Source of the DNA: Cyanobacteria bacterium SIG26
Lineage (GTDB): Bacteria > Cyanobacteriota > Vampirovibrionia > Gastranaerophilales > Gastranaerophilaceae
Assembly (NCBI GenBank): GCA_015152555.1
Contig: SUTS01000017.1
Span: forward strand, 1 to 39,673
Length of the DNA stretch: 39,673 bases
Direction: 5' to 3'
The notes under the pieces were generated by a model. That model searched no databases, was not told the origin of the DNA, and worked only from the letters and a program-made list of their open reading frames with translations. Both the position numbers and the translations under genes were made by a program. Of this stretch, positions 1 to 10,005 are shown in pieces (positions within the stretch are counted from its first letter, which is position 1; each line of letters begins with the position of its first letter).

Positions 1-3000
1 TTGACAAGCTGCCATCGCCATTCAAGCTGCCTACTGTCATTGTATCCGCTACGCCATCGCTCATATCCAATACGCCGTTATTCAATGACAATGTGCCGAC
101 TACTCCCGCATTCTCGCCGACCGTCAACATTCCGTCTACTTTCGTTACGCCATTACCCTCGATTGCCTTATCCAATGTGCCGCTTAACAAAATATTAGAT
201 TCATTAGTCACAGTATCACCAAATAAACTTGCATTTGTTGTTAATGTGCCACTTTGAACCTCTAAAGCTTGATTTATTGTGCCTTGGTTTACAACATCTC
301 CCTTAATAATAGTAACACCAGCTACTGGAGTGACATCTTCTTCACTATTATTTTCAATATTATAGATGTTTGTTCCACCTGTGAAAATTAACTCGCCACC
401 GTTTTGGATTGTATCGGTACCTAACAATATAGCACTTGCATTTGTTGTAAAGCTTCCGCCACTGGTTCCTTCTATTGTCAATGTATCTTGGACTATTGTT
501 GAATTATTTATTACAGTACCTGTAATTGAAGTATTACCGCCACCATTGATTGCTTGAGTCAATGTTCCATCAACTATAGCTAAATCTCCATCATTAGATA
601 TTGTTTGAGTTATTGTATCTGCATCTATATCTGCATAACCGGTGGATTCGATTATCAATTTCGCATTCAAGCTATTTACTTCATCTGCATACAATCCACC
701 CTGAGTTACTCGAATTTCATCTTGAGTAACATCTATTCCTGCACCTAATGTTACAATCGCATCTGATTTAATTTCCGTTGTACCTAAACCTGTCAAATCT
801 GCGTTTACTTCAGAAATTCCACCGACAAAATTTAATGTATCATCATTGGTAATTGCAGAATTCGCAATAACATTATCTAAATTAACAGTACCTGCTGAGA
901 TATTCACTGCATTAGTTTTTGCATTATCAATTTGAACATTTGAAATATTTAATACATTGTCTTGATCTACAGCAAAACCTTCATTATTGTTCAAATCTAA
1001 TTGTGATAAGTTGCCTTCACCATCAACATTACCAACAACACTAGACACAGTTCCACCTGTAGAACCTAAATCAGTACTTGCAGTATAAGTATCTTGGTTA
1101 AATGTAAATGTTTTAGCAGCAGTTTGATCATCACCATACTGATTCCACAATGCCAAAGTATCACCCATTGTTGTTTTAGAAATTTCTGTATCATTCCAAT
1201 TAATTTGTCCATTTGCGGATAACTCTATGGAATCATTTGTGGTTTCAGTTGTAGCAACTTTTATTGACCCTAAAACATCTCCTTCATAAGTTCTTGTGTA
1301 ATAATCATCATCAGTTGTTGTATTTAATTTGATTGCATCATCAACATCTTTTGTTGTTTTACCGATTACATAATCATCTTTAGATGTAATACTTGAATCC
1401 AATGATAATTGGATATCGCCGTTTTCAACATCTAAAATTTGAACCTTGAACGAAGCATCAGTTAATCCTTGGTCTAAATTAATATTATCAATATTAATAG
1501 TGCCACTACCTGTAGAGGCAACAATAGTATCGGCTAATATTGAATCACCAGATTTTGTAATATCGATTGTAAAATCAGCATTACCATCTGAAGAAATACC
1601 ACCAAATTGATATTCATTTGCAGTACCATCTTGCATATCAACGGTTCCGCCTGTTGCATTTAAATTAGCATTAGCAAACGTATCAGTATTGAATGTTAAA
1701 TTACCGCCAGCCATTGTCGCATTGGCTTTTCCTACAGTACCATTTAAATCAGTAGTACCTGATAATCCCAAATTATATTCTACGTTAGAAGTAATATTTC
1801 CATCTAAAACAACATTTTCCAAGTTAATATTAGCATTTGAATTTGTAACATTTGCAATTGTAGTATTTGTAGTTTCTTTTGTTGAATCTGTTAATTTTAC
1901 CCCTGAAATATTTAATGTTGAATCATTTGAAACTTCAAAACCACTATGACCATTCAAATCAACACTTTGACCACTTTGACCAACAATATTCAATGTGCCA
2001 GCCGCAGTTGTACCCAAATCTTGAGTTACTGAATAATCACTAGCAGAATCAAATTCAAATGTTCTTTCAGATGAATCTTTCGTATTCATCATTTGTAATG
2101 CGTCATACGTTTTTTCTGCATAGAATTTAATACTATCGTTTGTAGTATCAGTTGTCCACAAACCAATACCTGCATCTTGTTTATAAACACCCGTTGAAGT
2201 CATTGTATTAACATCAGCGACACTTGCCAAGAAATCATCAACAACAGCATAACCAAGAGTATTACTCAATGCACCTAACTGTAAAGTATTATTGCCTTCA
2301 ATAATATCAAATACTCTATCTTCTGTAATTGCAGCTGGATTTAATACATTTAATGAGCCAAGAGAAACAATACCAGAACCACTGTTTGCAGTAATTGTAT
2401 CATTTGTGCCATTTGCCCAGTCTAAATCAATATTATATTTTACAGTTAAATCTGCTGATGTTAATGAATTAAATTGATAATTCTCAACAACATCATTTGC
2501 CATTAAAACTTCACCCTTTTGGGCATCTAATGAAGCATTAGCAAATGTATAAGTATTCATCTTCAATTTGCCGTTAGATAATACTGCATAAGCATTATCA
2601 ACAGTACCATTCAATACATTTGTACCGTCACCTTGTAGCAACAAATCATAATTTGTAGTAGCTGAAATATTACCGTCCAGAGTGGAATTATCCATTGAAA
2701 TAACGGCATCTTTATTGGTAACTGTAGCAATCGTAGTATCCGCAGCATCTTTTGAATTATCTGTAATTACAACATCGCTTATATTAATTGTAGACTCATT
2801 AGCAACTTCAAAACCTGTTTTACCATTCAAATCAATAACTGCACCGTCTTGACCTGCGATATTTAATGTACCAGCAGCGGTTGTACCTAAGTTTTCTTTT
2901 ACATCATATTCTGTTGAAGTTGTGAATTCAAAAGTTCTTTCTGAAGCATCTTTTGTATTCATCAATTGAAGTGCATCATATTCTTTTGCAATTTGGAATT

Positions 3001-6000
3001 TGATACTATCGTTTGCAGTACTAGTTGTCCACAAAGTAACACCAGCATCTTGTTTATAAACACCAGTATTTGTCATTGTTACAACATCTGCATTTTCTTG
3101 GAAGAAATCTTTTACAACTGCATAACCAATATTGTTACCCAAAGAAAGTTGTAATGTACTTTCGCCATCTAAACCTTTTAACACTTGTAACACTGTGGTT
3201 TCACTAAATCCACTACCGCTTAAAGGAGTTAATGAATCAATAGTAACATATCCACTACCTGTTTTTGCAGTAATTGTATCGATAGTTTTGTTAGTATAAT
3301 CAATATCTAAATCCCAAAGAACGTCATTTAAAACTGAATTTAACGTATTAAATTGATAATTTTTAATAGCACTATCATTTATTGCCATTGTGCCATAATA
3401 TGCGTTTAATGTTGCGTCTTTAAATGTATAATCTTGGAATTTCAAAGTGGTACCATCTGTCATTTCGGCATTAGCTTTTCCTACAGAACCATTTAAAACT
3501 GTTGTAGTTTCATCGTTTCCATACATAGCCAATCTATAACCAGAACTAGACACAATATTACCGTCTAATGTTGTATTACCACCTAAACCAACATAAGCAT
3601 TAGCGTTAGTGATAGTAGCAATAGTAGTATCTGCAGTTGATTTAGTATTATCCGTAATTGTTACATTCTCAATATCCAAATCAGACTCATTTGAAACAAC
3701 AAAACCACTATGACCATTTAAGTCAACTACAGACGTTTCAACATCTTGACCAATAATATTTAATGTACCTGCTGCAGTTGTACCTAAATCTTGTTTAACG
3801 TCATACTCAGTAGACGCTGTAAATTCAAAAGTTCTTTCATCAACTTCTTTTGTATTCATCAACTGAAGTGCATCATATTCTTTTGCCGCATAATATTTGA
3901 TACTATCATTAGTTGTATCTGTTGTATAAAGTGACATACCTTCTGCCTGAGCATAAGTATCAACGTTATTAAGCGTATTGCCATAAGTTGCTAAGAAATC
4001 TTCAACAATAGCGTAACCAATATTACTACCCAATGCCAATTGTAAATCACTATTTTGAGTATTCAAAATTTTATAAACAGAACCACCAATTAATGAACCT
4101 GTGTAGTTGATTGTATCAAGAGTAATAATACCTGATGATGCCAAGTTTGTAGTGATACTATCATGTGCACCTGTTTCAAAATTCAAATCTATTGCATATT
4201 TCACACCCGCATCAGAAGTTATTGTATTAAATACATAATCCAAACATGAACCACCTGTCATCAAAACAGAACCACTTTGAGCGTCAAATGAAGTTACATT
4301 AGCAAATGAATCAGGGTTGAATAACAACGTACCATTATTTAATACAGCATTTGCAGCACCAACGTTTCCATCAGTTGCTACATTACCTGTCATATTCAAA
4401 GCATAACCCACATTTGATGCAATATTACCAACAAGATATGAGTTATTAAGATTAATCACCGCATTAGGATTTGTAACAGTAGCAAGAGTTGTTGTTGAAT
4501 AATTTTTTGTAGAATCCAACATTCTTACATTATTAATATTAATAGTAGAATTATTTGAAACCACAAATCCATCGTGACCATTTAGATCAACAATAGAATT
4601 ATTACTATCTATACCATTAACATTTAAAATACCTGCAGCAGTTGTGCCTAAGTTTTCTTTTACATCATACTCTGCATTTGTTTCAAACTCAAAAGTTCTT
4701 TCATCTGCGACTTTTGTGTTCATAAATTGAAGTGCATCATATTCTTTTTCAACTTGGAATCTGATACTGTCATTTGTTGTATCAGTTGACCATAAAGTAA
4801 TACCTGCATCTTGTTTATAAACACCGGTATTTGTCATTGTAGTTGTGTTTACATTATCAGCCAAGAAATCTCTTACAACGTCATAACCAACATTATTACT
4901 TACGGCAAGTTGTAATGAGCTTCCGCCTTTTAAAACTTGTAATGTTGTAGTTTCTGTAAGTGATTCAGGGTTTAATACATTCAAAGTGTCAATAGTTACA
5001 GTACCAGAACCTGTTGTAGTATTGAATGTATCAATAGTTTTTGAACCCAAATCAGCATCAATTTGATATTTAACCGCAGCATTTGAAGTTAAACTACCGA
5101 ATGAATAATTTTTCATTGAATTATCATTAGCGTCAACAATACCGGAAACAGCATTTAACGCAGCATCAGAAAATGTCGTATTTGCCATTTCCAAAGTAAC
5201 ATTATTTAATGTAGAATTTGCAGTTCCTACAGAATCTCCAAGTACAACACGACCTGAAGAATCCCCACCAATAGCTAACTTGAATCCGTTTGCCCCTGCA
5301 ATTGCATCATTAATGGTAATTGTACCTGCAGTATTTGCATCTAATGTTAAAGTAGTACTGCCATTTGCCATATAAACAGCAGAATCATTACCCTCAAAAG
5401 TAGTTGCATTACCACCGTTCGCAATAAGATTTAGATTTGTTGTTGAATAAATAGCACTATAAACATCAGAACTAGCAATACTATTGTATCCGTCACCTTT
5501 TGTATTGTTTAAGAAAATTGAGTTTACAATACCGTTTGTAATTGTACCTTTGTTAAATATTGCAGTACCATTTACACCGACGTTATCATTAAATGTTACA
5601 CCTGAAATACCTGTAATTGTACTGTTTTCAAGGTTAGCAATACCTGCACCGTTCCAAGCTTCGTTGTTAGAAAATACAGTATTTGAGATTGTACCGATAG
5701 TACCACCTAAGTTATAGATACCACCACCATTTACACCGTAACTGTCTTGGAAAGTAGAATTTGTGATGTTACCAATTTTGCCAGTATTGTAGATAGTACC
5801 ACCATTACCCAAATTAACGTCATTATTTAAGAATGATGCAGAAATATTACCGATTGTACCTGTGTTATAAATCGCACCACCACCATTTGTATATTCTTGA
5901 GAATATGAATGAGCATAGTTACCAATAAATGACGCAGTAATATCACCGATTGTACCATTATTGTTAATCGCACCACCTAATGCGTATGTACCTTTTGCGT

Positions 6001-7480
6001 AGTTAGAGATAAAATTACCGCCAGTAATATTACCTAAATTACCACTTGAACTTGCGTTATAAATCGCACCACCACGAGCATAACCTGTATTTGCATCAGC
6101 GTAGTTTTCTGCAAAATTAACGTTAGTAAATCCACCAAAACTACCGCCATTATTTAAAATCGCACCACCTTGTGCTAAACCTGCAGTATTTGTGTTAGTT
6201 GATTTTGTAAAGTTATTGTAGAATGTAAGAGCATTTACGCCACCAGCATCAATACTACCAGTATTATAAATCGCACCACCATAGGCTTTCAAAAAACCAT
6301 GTGAATAGTTACCTGAGAAGTGACTTGTCAAGTTGGTAATTGTGCCTGAGTTATAAATCGCACCACCAGCAATTTCACCACCAACACTATCATCTATAGA
6401 TATCGCATAGTTAGAACCAAATACCGTGCTTAAAGTACCGATAGTACCACTGTTATAAATCGCACCACCTTGAGCATATTTTGTATAACCCGCAGCAGAA
6501 GTATTTGCATTCGCCCAGTTACCAACAAATTTACCATTTGAAATAGTGTTGATAGTACCTTCGTTATAAATCGCACCACCATAAGCTATAGCATTAGCTG
6601 TTGGCGCACCTGAAATATAAGCAGCAGCAACATAGTTACCGTAGAAATTACTTTCAAGGGATGTGATTTTAGCATCAGTTTGAGTATAAACCGCACCACC
6701 ATAGGCTGTACCCATTGAATTAATTCTGTTACCAATAAAGTTTGCATAAAGTCTATCAACTGATGTTGTTCCTCTAAACGCAACAGCACCACCCATAGGA
6801 TTACCGGCATTAGTATATTGGAAACCAATAGAGTTGTTTACAAAATCACCTGTAATAGTGCCCCAAGGCGCATTATTTGAGTATATTGCAGCACCTCTTA
6901 AATCACCACCAGAACCAGAGGCAACAGTGTCACCAAATAATCTATTTTGTATAAAGTTACCGGTAACATTCTTTTTAGTTGTTGAAGCTATACTATAAAT
7001 ACCCGCACCGGTCCAATTACCTGTAGAACTATTTTGAGTAACTCGAACCCAGTTGCCTGTTATTGTTGCCAAATTTGTTACGTTATAATGATTTGTTCCA
7101 GTAGCAGTTGCAGTAGCAGTATATAAACCACCTGTTGTACCAATTAAATCGGTTGTATTCATAGAATGAGCAGGAGTATAAGTTTCAGTTAAAGATATAG
7201 CACCGGCAGTTCCTGAGGTTGTTGAAGCTCCAGTTGTAGGATTATAGTATCTTGTAGCCTTTGTAATTTCAGTCATCAAAAATGTTCTTGGTTGAGCTGA
7301 AAGGCCACCAGTTGTTGTACTTAATGTATAGTTATTCGTATGAATAGGAGTTGGAGCACCATCAGCTTGGTTACCCAACAGAACCGCACCACCAACAAAT
7401 GCTGCTGCCATCAAGTTCCGCGTATTTTTCGCACTCTCATCATTCTTATTCTTCAACTTATTCAATTCATCTCTAGTCAT
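1..7480 (-). CDS. Giant repeat-rich surface protein / autotransporter-like adhesin (C-terminus off window)
   Basis: The reading frame is open from ATG 7480 to the window edge wherever I translated it (about 2,493 codons), so the 3' end lies outside. The N-terminus has a charged stretch of ~24 residues, then a hydrophobic segment (MAAAFVGGAVLLGNQADGA), like the extended signal peptides of type V secreted proteins. Residues ~230-590 carry at least ten repeats of ~30-35 residues with GGA(I/V)YN and F-x-G-N motifs, resembling the GGA[ILV]/FxxN motifs of chlamydial Pmp proteins. Residues ~790-2110 form four longer repeats of ~288-299 residues marked by YDALQ(L/M)MNTK, plus a degenerate fifth. The rest is Asn/Thr/Gly/Asp-rich beta-solenoid-like sequence. 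A ribosome binding site (AAGGAT) precedes the ATG. A C-terminal beta-barrel cannot be seen, so the secretion route is inferred. Short plus-strand frames here are shadows. Confidence 0.85.
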   Translation of the reverse strand, partial: MTRDELNKLKNKNDESAKNTRNLMAAAFVGGAVLLGNQADGAPTPIHTNNYTLSTTTGGLSAQPRTFLMTEITKATRYYNPTTGASTTSGTAGAISLTETYTPAHSMNTTDLIGTTGGLYTATATATGTNHYNVTNLATITGNWVRVTQNSSTGNWTGAGIYSIASTTKKNVTGNFIQNRLFGDTVASGSGGDLRGAAIYSNNAPWGTITGDFVNNSIGFQYTNAGNPMGGAVAFRGTTSVDRLYANFIGNRINSMGTAYGGAVYTQTDAKITSLESNFYGNYVAAAYISGAPTANAIAYGGAIYNEGTINTISNGKFVGNWANANTSAAGYTKYAQGGAIYNSGTIGTLSTVFGSNYAISIDDSVGGEIAGGAIYNSGTITNLTSHFSGNYSHGFLKAYGGAIYNTGSIDAGGVNALTFYNNFTKSTNTNTAGLAQGGAILNNGGSFGGFTNVNFAENYADANTGYARGGAIYNASSSGNLGNITGGNFISNYAKGTYALGGAINNNGTIGDITASFIGNYAHSYSQEYTNGGGAIYNTGTIGNISASFLNNDVNLGNGGTIYNTGKIGNITNSTFQDSYGVNGGGIYNLGGTIGTISNTVFSNNEAWNGAGIANLENSTITGISGVTFNDNVGVNGTAIFNKGTITNGIVNSIFLNNTKGDGYNSIASSDVYSAIYSTTNLNLIANGGNATTFEGNDSAVYMANGSTTLTLDANTAGTITINDAIAGANGFKLAIGGDSSGRVVLGDSVGTANSTLNNVTLEMANTTFSDAALNAVSGIVDANDNSMKNYSFGSLTSNAAVKYQIDADLGSKTIDTFNTTTGSGTVTIDTLNVLNPESLTETTTLQVLKGGSSLQLAVSNNVGYDVVRDFLADNVNTTTMTNTGVYKQDAGITLWSTDTTNDSIRFQVEKEYDALQFMNTKVADERTFEFETNAEYDVKENLGTTAAGILNVNGIDSNNSIVDLNGHDGFVVSNNSTININNVRMLDSTKNYSTTTLATVTNPNAVINLNNSYLVGNIASNVGYALNMTGNVATDGNVGAANAVLNNGTLLFNPDSFANVTSFDAQSGSVLMTGGSCLDYVFNTITSDAGVKYAIDLNFETGAHDSITTNLASSGIITLDTINYTGSLIGGSVYKILNTQNSDLQLALGSNIGYAIVEDFLATYGNTLNNVDTYAQAEGMSLYTTDTTNDSIKYYAAKEYDALQLMNTKEVDERTFEFTASTEYDVKQDLGTTAAGTLNIIGQDVETSVVDLNGHSGFVVSNESDLDIENVTITDNTKSTADTTIATITNANAYVGLGGNTTLDGNIVSSSGYRLAMYGNDETTTVLNGSVGKANAEMTDGTTLKFQDYTFKDATLNAYYGTMAINDSAIKNYQFNTLNSVLNDVLWDLDIDYTNKTIDTITAKTGSGYVTIDSLTPLSGSGFSETTVLQVLKGLDGESTLQLSLGNNIGYAVVKDFFQENADVVTMTNTGVYKQDAGVTLWTTSTANDSIKFQIAKEYDALQLMNTKDASERTFEFTTSTEYDVKENLGTTAAGTLNIAGQDGAVIDLNGKTGFEVANESTINISDVVITDNSKDAADTTIATVTNKDAVISMDNSTLDGNISATTNYDLLLQGDGTNVLNGTVDNAYAVLSNGKLKMNTYTFANASLDAQKGEVLMANDVVENYQFNSLTSADLTVKYNIDLDWANGTNDTITANSGSGIVSLGSLNVLNPAAITEDRVFDIIEGNNTLQLGALSNTLGYAVVDDFLASVADVNTMTSTGVYKQDAGIGLWTTDTTNDSIKFYAEKTYDALQMMNTKDSSERTFEFDSASDYSVTQDLGTTAAGTLNIVGQSGQSVDLNGHSGFEVSNDSTLNISGVKLTDSTKETTNTTIANVTNSNANINLENVVLDGNITSNVEYNLGLSGTTDLNGTVGKANATMAGGNLTFNTDTFANANLNATGGTVDMQDGTANEYQFGGISSDGNADFTIDITKSGDSILADTIVASTGSGTINIDNINLDQGLTDASFKVQILDVENGDIQLSLDSSITSKDDYVIGKTTKDVDDAIKLNTTTDDDYYTRTYEGDVLGSIKVATTETTNDSIELSANGQINWNDTEISKTTMGDTLALWNQYGDDQTAAKTFTFNQDTYTASTDLGSTGGTVSSVVGNVDGEGNLSQLDLNNNEGFAVDQDNVLNISNVQIDNAKTNAVNISAGTVNLDNVIANSAITNDDTLNFVGGISEVNADLTGLGTTEIKSDAIVTLGAGIDVTQDEIRVTQGGLYADEVNSLNAKLIIESTGYADIDADTITQTISNDGDLAIVDGTLTQAINGGGNTSITGTVINNSTIVQDTLTIEGTSGGSFTTNASAILLGTDTIQNGGELIFTGGTNIYNIENNSEEDVTPVAGVTIIKGDVVNQGTINQALEVQSGTLTTNASLFGDTVTNESNILLSGTLDKAIEGNGVTKVDGMLTVGENAGVVGTLSLNNGVLDMSDGVADTMTVGSLNGDGSLS

Positions 7481-7536
7481 ACTAATATATATCCTTATCT
7501 CTGCTAACTTTTTCGGGGGTACAAATACCCAAATTA

Positions 7537-7542
7537 ATTATA
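7537..7542 (-). promoter_or_regulatory. Possible -10 box of the giant adhesin gene
   Basis: A perfect TATAAT reads on the minus strand about 57 bases upstream of the adhesin ATG. No convincing -35 box lies at the expected distance, so this is a weak call. Confidence 0.3.
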
Positions 7543-7657
7543 TCATATATCATTATTCAATACTATATGTTAAGTATCCGTAATATACAAAATTTAACGC
7601 TAATTTTCAACCATTAAAATTATAAATTTTTGTTCAAATTTGGACAAAAAATCTAAT

Positions 7658-7686
7658 TTGACACAAAATCATATCTTGGCTACACT
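7658..7686 (+). promoter_or_regulatory. Strong sigma70-type promoter of trmFO, leaderless
   Basis: A perfect -35 TTGACA (7658-7663), a 17-base spacer and a -10 TACACT (7681-7686) lie directly before the gene. The expected transcription start, about 7 bases after the -10, coincides with the A of the trmFO ATG at 7693. No Shine-Dalgarno sequence lies between. The arrangement predicts a leaderless mRNA. Confidence 0.7.
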
Positions 7687-7692
7687 AAAAAA

Positions 7693-9000
7693 ATGGAAGT
7701 AAATGTTATCGGAGCAGGTTTAGCCGGTTCAGAAGCTGCACTACAACTTGCAAAACAAGGATTTAAAGTTAATTTATATGAAATGCGACCTAACGTTGAA
7801 ACTGGCGCACATACAACACAAGATTGTGCAGAATTCGTATGTTCAAACAGTCTTGGCTCATACGATATCACAAACGGTAGCGGCCTTTTAAAACACGAAA
7901 TGGAAATTCTAGGTGGTGAACTTATTCAAATTGCAAAAGATTGCCAAGTCCCTGCAGGTAACGCTCTTGCAATCGACAGACACCTATTTTCTCAATCTGT
8001 TACAAAAAAAATTGAACAAAATCCAAACATCAATCTTATCAGAGAAGAAGTAACAGAAATTCCACAAGGACCTACTATTATCGCATCAGGACCTTTAACA
8101 AGTTCAAAATTCACAGACGCAATAAAGGAGTTTACTAAAAGTGAATACCTGCACTTTTTTGATGCAATTGCACCTATCATTGAAAAAGATAGCATAAATT
8201 TTGATATTGCATTTTGGGCAAGCAGGTATAATAAAGGCGAAGCTTCATACATAAATTGCCCTATGAATAAAGAACAATATGAAAAGTTCTATGAAATACT
8301 CACAAACGCACCTCGAATTGAGCAACACGATTTTGAAAAAGGCGCAAAATTTTTCGAAAGCTGCCTACCTATTGAAGTCCTAGCCTCTCGCGGTGTTGAT
8401 ACCCTAAGATTTGGACCTATGAAACCTGTTGGGTTAATTGACAAACGCACAGGCGAAAAGAATTATGCAGTAGTGCAGTTAAGACAAGACAATTCAGCAA
8501 AAACATTATACAATCTTGTCGGGTTCCAAACAAACTTAAAATGGGGTGCTCAAAAAGAATTACTCCAATCAATCCCAGGGTTAGAAAACGTAAATATCAT
8601 AAGATATGGAGTTATGCACAGAAACACGTTCATAAATTCTCCAACACTTTTAAACCCAACTCTACAAACACGAGAGCGAGAAGATTTATTCTTTGCAGGT
8701 CAAATCACTGGCACCGAAGGCTACACAGAATCAATCGCCTCAGGACTTTTAGCAGGACTTAATATGGCAAAACTTCTTAAACAAGAACCTTTACTAGATT
8801 TGCCACTTGATACAATGTTGGGAGCCTTAACCCACTATATAACAGACCCCCAACACGATAATTTCCAACCGATAAATTCTAACTGGGGTATAGTTCCGCC
8901 TGTCGAGTTGCCTAAAAAAGAACGCAAAAACAAAAAACTAAAAGGTGAATTGATGGCTAATAGAGCAATCGAATCACTCAAAAATTATTTAAAACTATAA
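7693..9000 (+). CDS. trmFO: TrmFO, methylenetetrahydrofolate-tRNA-(uracil-54-C5)-methyltransferase (FADH2-dependent)
   Basis: TrmFO makes 5-methyluridine-54 in the T-loop of tRNAs, using methylenetetrahydrofolate as carbon donor and FADH2 as reductant. The 435-residue length is normal for the family. The N-terminus (MEVNVIGAGLAGSEAALQLA) is the Rossmann FAD-binding GxGxxG signature, and an ALAIDRHLFS-type segment and a C-terminal GQITGTEGYTES segment match the family. The start is fixed by the promoter: the ATG sits where transcription should begin, with no upstream ribosome binding site. The gene is monocistronic, between the divergent adhesin gene and a convergent membrane-protein gene, and is closed by a strong hairpin. 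Confidence 0.96.
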   Translation: MEVNVIGAGLAGSEAALQLAKQGFKVNLYEMRPNVETGAHTTQDCAEFVCSNSLGSYDITNGSGLLKHEMEILGGELIQIAKDCQVPAGNALAIDRHLFSQSVTKKIEQNPNINLIREEVTEIPQGPTIIASGPLTSSKFTDAIKEFTKSEYLHFFDAIAPIIEKDSINFDIAFWASRYNKGEASYINCPMNKEQYEKFYEILTNAPRIEQHDFEKGAKFFESCLPIEVLASRGVDTLRFGPMKPVGLIDKRTGEKNYAVVQLRQDNSAKTLYNLVGFQTNLKWGAQKELLQSIPGLENVNIIRYGVMHRNTFINSPTLLNPTLQTREREDLFFAGQITGTEGYTESIASGLLAGLNMAKLLKQEPLLDLPLDTMLGALTHYITDPQHDNFQPINSNWGIVPPVELPKKERKNKKLKGELMANRAIESLKNYLKL

Positions 9001-9001
9001 G

Positions 9002-9040
9002 ACAAAAGCGGCGGGTTGATTCTCAACCCGCCGCTTTTGT
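9002..9040. terminator. Bidirectional intrinsic terminator between trmFO and the BI-1-like gene
   Basis: A perfect 18-bp stem (9002-9019 with 9023-9040) closes a 3-base loop. It is GC-rich in the middle (GCGGCGGG-type) and has A-runs and T-runs at the two ends, so it can work for both convergent genes. Confidence 0.95.
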
Positions 9041-9057
9041 TATTAAATAAACATTTA

Positions 9058-9798
9058 CTAATCACGACTATGAAATTTCATCAAAAGATTTAGTATTTCA
9101 ATATACATCCAAATTAAAGTTACCAATAGAGAAAAACCACAGTACCACTCATAATGCTTTGGCAATTGAGATGAAAATCTTTCTATCATGTCAAAATCAA
9201 TGATTAAATTAAACGAAGCAATTGCAACAACAATTACACTGAACGCAATACCTATTGGACTATTAGAAAAAATAAACGGGATAGAGATATTAAACAAATT
9301 CAAGACAATTTGGACTAAATAGATCCCAAAAATTGCAAAAGTTGAGTTATAAATTACCATCCTAAATTTATCATTACATTTCACAAGCCCGGATTTATAC
9401 AAAATAAACATACCAAACAGCGCAAAAAATGTACCAATTGCAGCTTGAGATGCTACACCGGGATAATAAGTATTTGCTAAAGCTGACAAGTAACCCAAAA
9501 TCAACCCTTCACATAAAGCATATAAAGAAGTTGTTATAGTTAAAAACTTATTTTTTGGGGCAAAAGCTATAACAAAAACCAACACTAAACCGGCCCAAAA
9601 TCCAATTTTTGAAAGCATAATAGCCTTATCAGCATAGCCAGCAATAATTAAAGACCAATTATAGCCAAAAGTAAGCATCATTAGTAAACCTAAAAAACAA
9701 GTTTTAAGTATCGTACCATTTATAGACATTATACCGGTATCTAACCCAAATTCTAACGGGGAGCGTAAGACTCTTTCATTTAATGTAGGATTTGCCAT
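9058..9798 (-). CDS. Bax inhibitor-1/YccA-family membrane protein
   Basis: A 246-residue integral membrane protein with about seven hydrophobic segments. It begins MANPTLNERVL, typical of the bacterial BI-1-like group (Pfam BaxI_1), and ends with a hydrophobic segment followed by LNLLMKFHSRD. The wider family comprises small multi-pass proteins, some of which are pH-sensitive calcium leak channels; the role in this bacterium is unknown. The start is supported by an AGGAG ribosome binding site and a good upstream promoter. It is convergent with trmFO and shares its terminator. Confidence 0.85.
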   Translation of the reverse strand: MANPTLNERVLRSPLEFGLDTGIMSINGTILKTCFLGLLMMLTFGYNWSLIIAGYADKAIMLSKIGFWAGLVLVFVIAFAPKNKFLTITTSLYALCEGLILGYLSALANTYYPGVASQAAIGTFFALFGMFILYKSGLVKCNDKFRMVIYNSTFAIFGIYLVQIVLNLFNISIPFIFSNSPIGIAFSVIVVAIASFNLIIDFDMIERFSSQLPKHYEWYCGFSLLVTLIWMYIEILNLLMKFHSRD

Positions 9799-9837
9799 AA
9801 TAAAACTCCTTTCTATAACAAACTACAAACTAAGGAC

Positions 9838-9866
9838 ATATTAACATATAAGCTAAAAAATCTCAA
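9838..9866 (-). promoter_or_regulatory. Promoter of the BI-1-like gene
   Basis: On the minus strand, TTGAGA (9861-9866), a 17-base spacer and TAATAT (9838-9843) preceded by TG-T (extended -10). The predicted leader is ~32 bases and contains AGGAG. Confidence 0.6.
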
Positions 9867-9892
9867 TTAGCTAAAAATTTTCACAAAAGGGC

Positions 9893-9921
9893 TTTACAAC
9901 AGATTATTTTTCTTATAGAGT
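9893..9921 (+). promoter_or_regulatory. Promoter of tRNA-Asn
   Basis: TTTACA (9893-9898), a 17-base spacer and TAGAGT (9916-9921). The predicted start lies a few bases before the mature tRNA 5' end. Confidence 0.6.
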
Positions 9922-9933
9922 AGAGATATATAA

Positions 9934-10005
9934 TCCTCAGTAGCTCAATGGCGGAGCATTCGACTGTTAATCGAAGGGTTGCTGGTTCGAGTCCAGCCTG
10001 GGGAG
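9934..10005 (+). tRNA. tRNA-Asn (anticodon GTT)
   Basis: A full cloverleaf can be folded by eye. The acceptor stem pairs 9934-9940 with 9998-10004 (one T-G wobble). The D arm is GCTC/GAGC, and the anticodon stem TTCGA/TCGAA holds the loop CTGTTAA with GTT at 9966-9968. The T arm is GCTGG/CCAGC with loop TTCGAGT. The discriminator base is G (10005) and CCA is not encoded. A terminator hairpin follows. Confidence 0.97.

Noticed and set aside
366..5717. Several plus-strand frames of 60-86 codons
   Set aside because: They lie opposite the long minus-strand adhesin frame and show the low-complexity sequence expected of antisense shadows.
1..7480. Calling the giant protein a classical type Va autotransporter
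   Set aside because: The C-terminal beta-barrel, which would decide it, is outside the window.
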